Below, in pieces: positions 62,599-64,000 of a stretch of 64,000 bases of DNA. Position 1 is the first letter of the stretch, and each line of letters opens with the position of its first letter. Under the pieces are notes generated by a model, which was not told the origin of the DNA, ran no database searches, and saw nothing but the letters and a program-made list of their open reading frames with translations. The DNA comes from Micromonospora profundi (GTDB lineage: Bacteria; Actinomycetota; Actinomycetes; Mycobacteriales; Micromonosporaceae), in assembly GCF_011927785.1 (NCBI RefSeq), contig NZ_JAATJK010000001.1, positions 4,807,001 through 4,871,000 of the forward strand. The letters are read 5' to 3'. The translations under genes and the position numbers were made by a program.

Positions 62599-63237
62599 TC
62601 AGCGAGGGCGGGCGGCGGCGCGGGGCACCGCCTGGGTGGGCACGCGGGGCCGGCCGGCGGGCCGCCAGGCCCGGCCGCTGGCGTAGATCACCCGAAAGCC
62701 GAGGTACGAGGCGAGCGGCGCCCAGTGCGCCGAGCCCATCCGCAGTTCGGCGGCATTGTGCCGCTGCCCATTGACCAATATGTCCAGCAGGACGGTTTCG
62801 AAGGCCGCCGATTCAACCCAGTCGACTTCCCGGGTAAAACCGCAGATCAGGGCCGCTCCGGTGACGTCCAGGAACTCGCGCAGCACCGCGTCGGAGGCGC
62901 GCAGGACGGAGCAGCTGCCGAAATAGAGTCGGCGGCCGTCGCAGCGACCGGCCATCAGCTCGGCCACCTCGTCCAACCCCACCGACTCCCGGTCGGTGAG
63001 GCAGAGACGGCTCGGCTCGCCGTGCATGGCGAAGAAGCCGACGCGGTGGTCGGCGTACTGCTTGAGCAGCCAGCGGTCCAGGAAGTAGAACAGCTCGTCC
63101 CGGGTGGCCGCGCCCTTGTGGATGTAGCGGATCTTGCCGAGCCGTTCGAGGAGTTCGAGGGTCGGCAGCACGGAACCCCTGTCGTTGAGGTCGCGGTGCC
63201 ACTGACCCTCGACACAGAAGACGCCACCGCGTGCCAC
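62599..63237 (-). CDS. DUF6642-like protein with CHAT/caspase-like His-Gly...Cys layout
   Basis: A 212-residue soluble protein. After a first strand (GGVFCVEGQW) come GKIRYIHKGAA and DHRVGFFAMHGEP, then RRLYFGSCSVL, then GAALICGFTREVDWVESAAFE. A hydrophobic strand ending in His-Gly, a second ending in Cys, and a following GA..I.GF...VD..ESAAF segment are the order seen in CHAT and caspase-type (clan CD) peptidases. I recall this family as DUF6642, without an assigned function. The product has a basic Pro-rich tail. GTG 63237 has GGAGG five bases upstream. Confidence 0.72.
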   Translation of the reverse strand: MARGGVFCVEGQWHRDLNDRGSVLPTLELLERLGKIRYIHKGAATRDELFYFLDRWLLKQYADHRVGFFAMHGEPSRLCLTDRESVGLDEVAELMAGRCDGRRLYFGSCSVLRASDAVLREFLDVTGAALICGFTREVDWVESAAFETVLLDILVNGQRHNAAELRMGSAHWAPLASYLGFRVIYASGRAWRPAGRPRVPTQAVPRAAARPR

Positions 63238-63541
63238 TCGCACCTCCGCCAGTCCGCCGCTCGCGCTGACGTTACCGGGCACCACCGACCTCGGGACATC
63301 GCCCCGGCTGTGACTGATTGCGACGTTCGGTCGGGTTGGCGTATGCCCGGGGTGATCCGGGGTGAATGGCTGTTTCGCAAATGGGCGTATTCCCAGGCAG
63401 TACCCAGGAACGGCAAATCGCGAGGACAATTCTCGTTAATTGCCGCCAACCGCCCTGATCGGTGCGAGGGTGGAAATCACGGGACGTCCCGGTCGATGTC
63501 CCGGGAGCCACCCCATTCGCTCTCCTATCGGGAGGACTTCT
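63238..63541. other. Long divergent leader region upstream of the M15-type peptidase
   Basis: 304 bp without a gene. It contains a ggggtgat/ggggtgaat direct repeat, a gaggacaattctc hairpin and a larger inverted repeat around 63476-63510 (cgggac...gtcccg). The length and structure would suit a regulatory RNA leader, but I could not match a known riboswitch such as the c-di-AMP type. Confidence 0.4.
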
Positions 63542-64000
63542 GTGCGCGTAAACACCTTGAAGCGAGCTGCTGTCGCTTTCGCCCTGGCTCTGCCCGGGGT
63601 AGCGATCGCCACGGTGGTCGCCGCGCCAGCGGCGCACGCGGACGCCTGCTACACCTGGAACCGCAACCTCTACCAGGGCCGATCGGGCGATGACGTCCGC
63701 CAGTTGCAGATCCGGGTCGCCGGCTGGGCTGGCAACCGGAACATCGTGGAGAACGACGGCCGCTACGGCCCGAAGACCGCCGCCGCGGTCAAGCGGTTCC
63801 AGCAGGCGTACGGGCTGCGCGCCGACGGCATCGCCGGACCGCAGACCTACGCCAAGCTGTACCAACTTCAGGACAACGACTGCACGCCCGCGCATTTCAG
63901 CTTCAGCGAGATGGACAACGGGTGCGGCGGCAACGGGTGGACCGGCGGCCCGCTGTCGGCGAACCAGACCAAGCAGAACGCGCTGCGCACGATGTGGAAG
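63542..64000 (+). CDS. Secreted peptidoglycan-binding D-Ala-D-Ala carboxypeptidase, 3' end outside the window
   Basis: 153 codons are visible. The GTG at 63542 follows GGGAGG by six bases. A Sec signal peptide (MRVNTLKRAAVAFALALPG..., cleavage near AHA-D, residue 34) leads into a peptidoglycan-binding domain (LYQGRSGDDVRQLQIRV, DGRYGPKTAAAVKRFQQAYG, DGIAGPQTYAKL). Then begins a domain with HFSFSEMDNGCGG and NALRTMW, the opening of zinc M15-type carboxypeptidases known from Streptomyces. The zinc ligands lie beyond the edge. It acts on the cell wall outside the membrane. Confidence 0.88.
   Translation, partial: MRVNTLKRAAVAFALALPGVAIATVVAAPAAHADACYTWNRNLYQGRSGDDVRQLQIRVAGWAGNRNIVENDGRYGPKTAAAVKRFQQAYGLRADGIAGPQTYAKLYQLQDNDCTPAHFSFSEMDNGCGGNGWTGGPLSANQTKQNALRTMWK

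Noticed and set aside
63238..63541. c-di-AMP (ydaO-type) riboswitch upstream of the wall peptidase
   Set aside because: The gene context is right and a ggggtgaat segment is present, but the remaining conserved segments and their order could not be found by eye.

Overview
The window is a high-GC actinobacterial chromosome segment. Many genes start with GTG, at least eight look leaderless, and it encodes secreted plant-polysaccharide enzymes, an F420-type oxidoreductase and an RHS toxin locus with an immunity array. Gene content and intergenic repeats best fit Micromonospora or a close relative in the Micromonosporaceae. This is inference from sequence reading, not a database match.

Region 1 (1-4.9 kb) is a histidine-utilisation operon on the plus strand: a partial M20 amidohydrolase, then hutF, hutI and hutH with overlapping stops and starts, closed by a strong hairpin. 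Region 2 (5-12 kb, minus strand) holds the block known from the mycobacterial Rv1331-Rv1341 neighbourhood: clpS, a DUF2017 gene, the JAMM peptidase mec, the sulfur carrier cysO, cysM, a metallo-beta-lactamase-fold phosphodiesterase, rph and rdgB. Together mec, cysO and cysM form the protein-thiocarboxylate route to cysteine. The cysO product carries an 18-residue tail after its Gly-Gly. Region 3 (12-18 kb, plus strand) has a large LuxR-type ATPase regulator, then pncB and pncA (pyridine nucleotide salvage) and an MFS transporter.

Region 4 (18-25.4 kb) begins with a repeat-rich spacer and ctaD. It continues with a FAD monooxygenase, a secreted GH12-CBM2 cellulase under a near-perfect CebR-type operator, a transposase remnant, and a divergent ECF sigma factor/DUF899 pair with a shared palindrome.

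Region 5 (25.4-43.6 kb, minus strand) is the main accessory locus. Two giant secreted proteins (FG-GAP/DNRLRE and LamG/DNRLRE) are translationally coupled and followed by a 2265-residue RHS protein. That protein ends in a Hint autoprocessing domain and a roughly 100-residue candidate toxin. Downstream are eight small or mid-sized genes in lower-GC DNA, including paralogous Imm32-like proteins, which look like an immunity array.

Region 6 (43.7-64 kb) is a mosaic of single genes and short operons. It includes an amidase coupled to a 50-residue secreted peptide, an aldo/keto reductase, a LigD-like protein whose ligase domain has lost its catalytic residues, threonine synthase, a PL3-type pectate lyase, a GH15 enzyme, a cupin and a sulfotransferase. 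It continues with a T4 Beta-like protein, a cysteine-free HesB-like protein, a flavin monooxygenase, an aquaporin-family channel, a DacB-type carboxypeptidase, a pentapeptide-repeat protein, a serine hydrolase, a PPOX protein, a DUF6642-like protein with a CHAT/caspase-like His-Gly...Cys layout, and a partial M15-type peptidase at the right edge.
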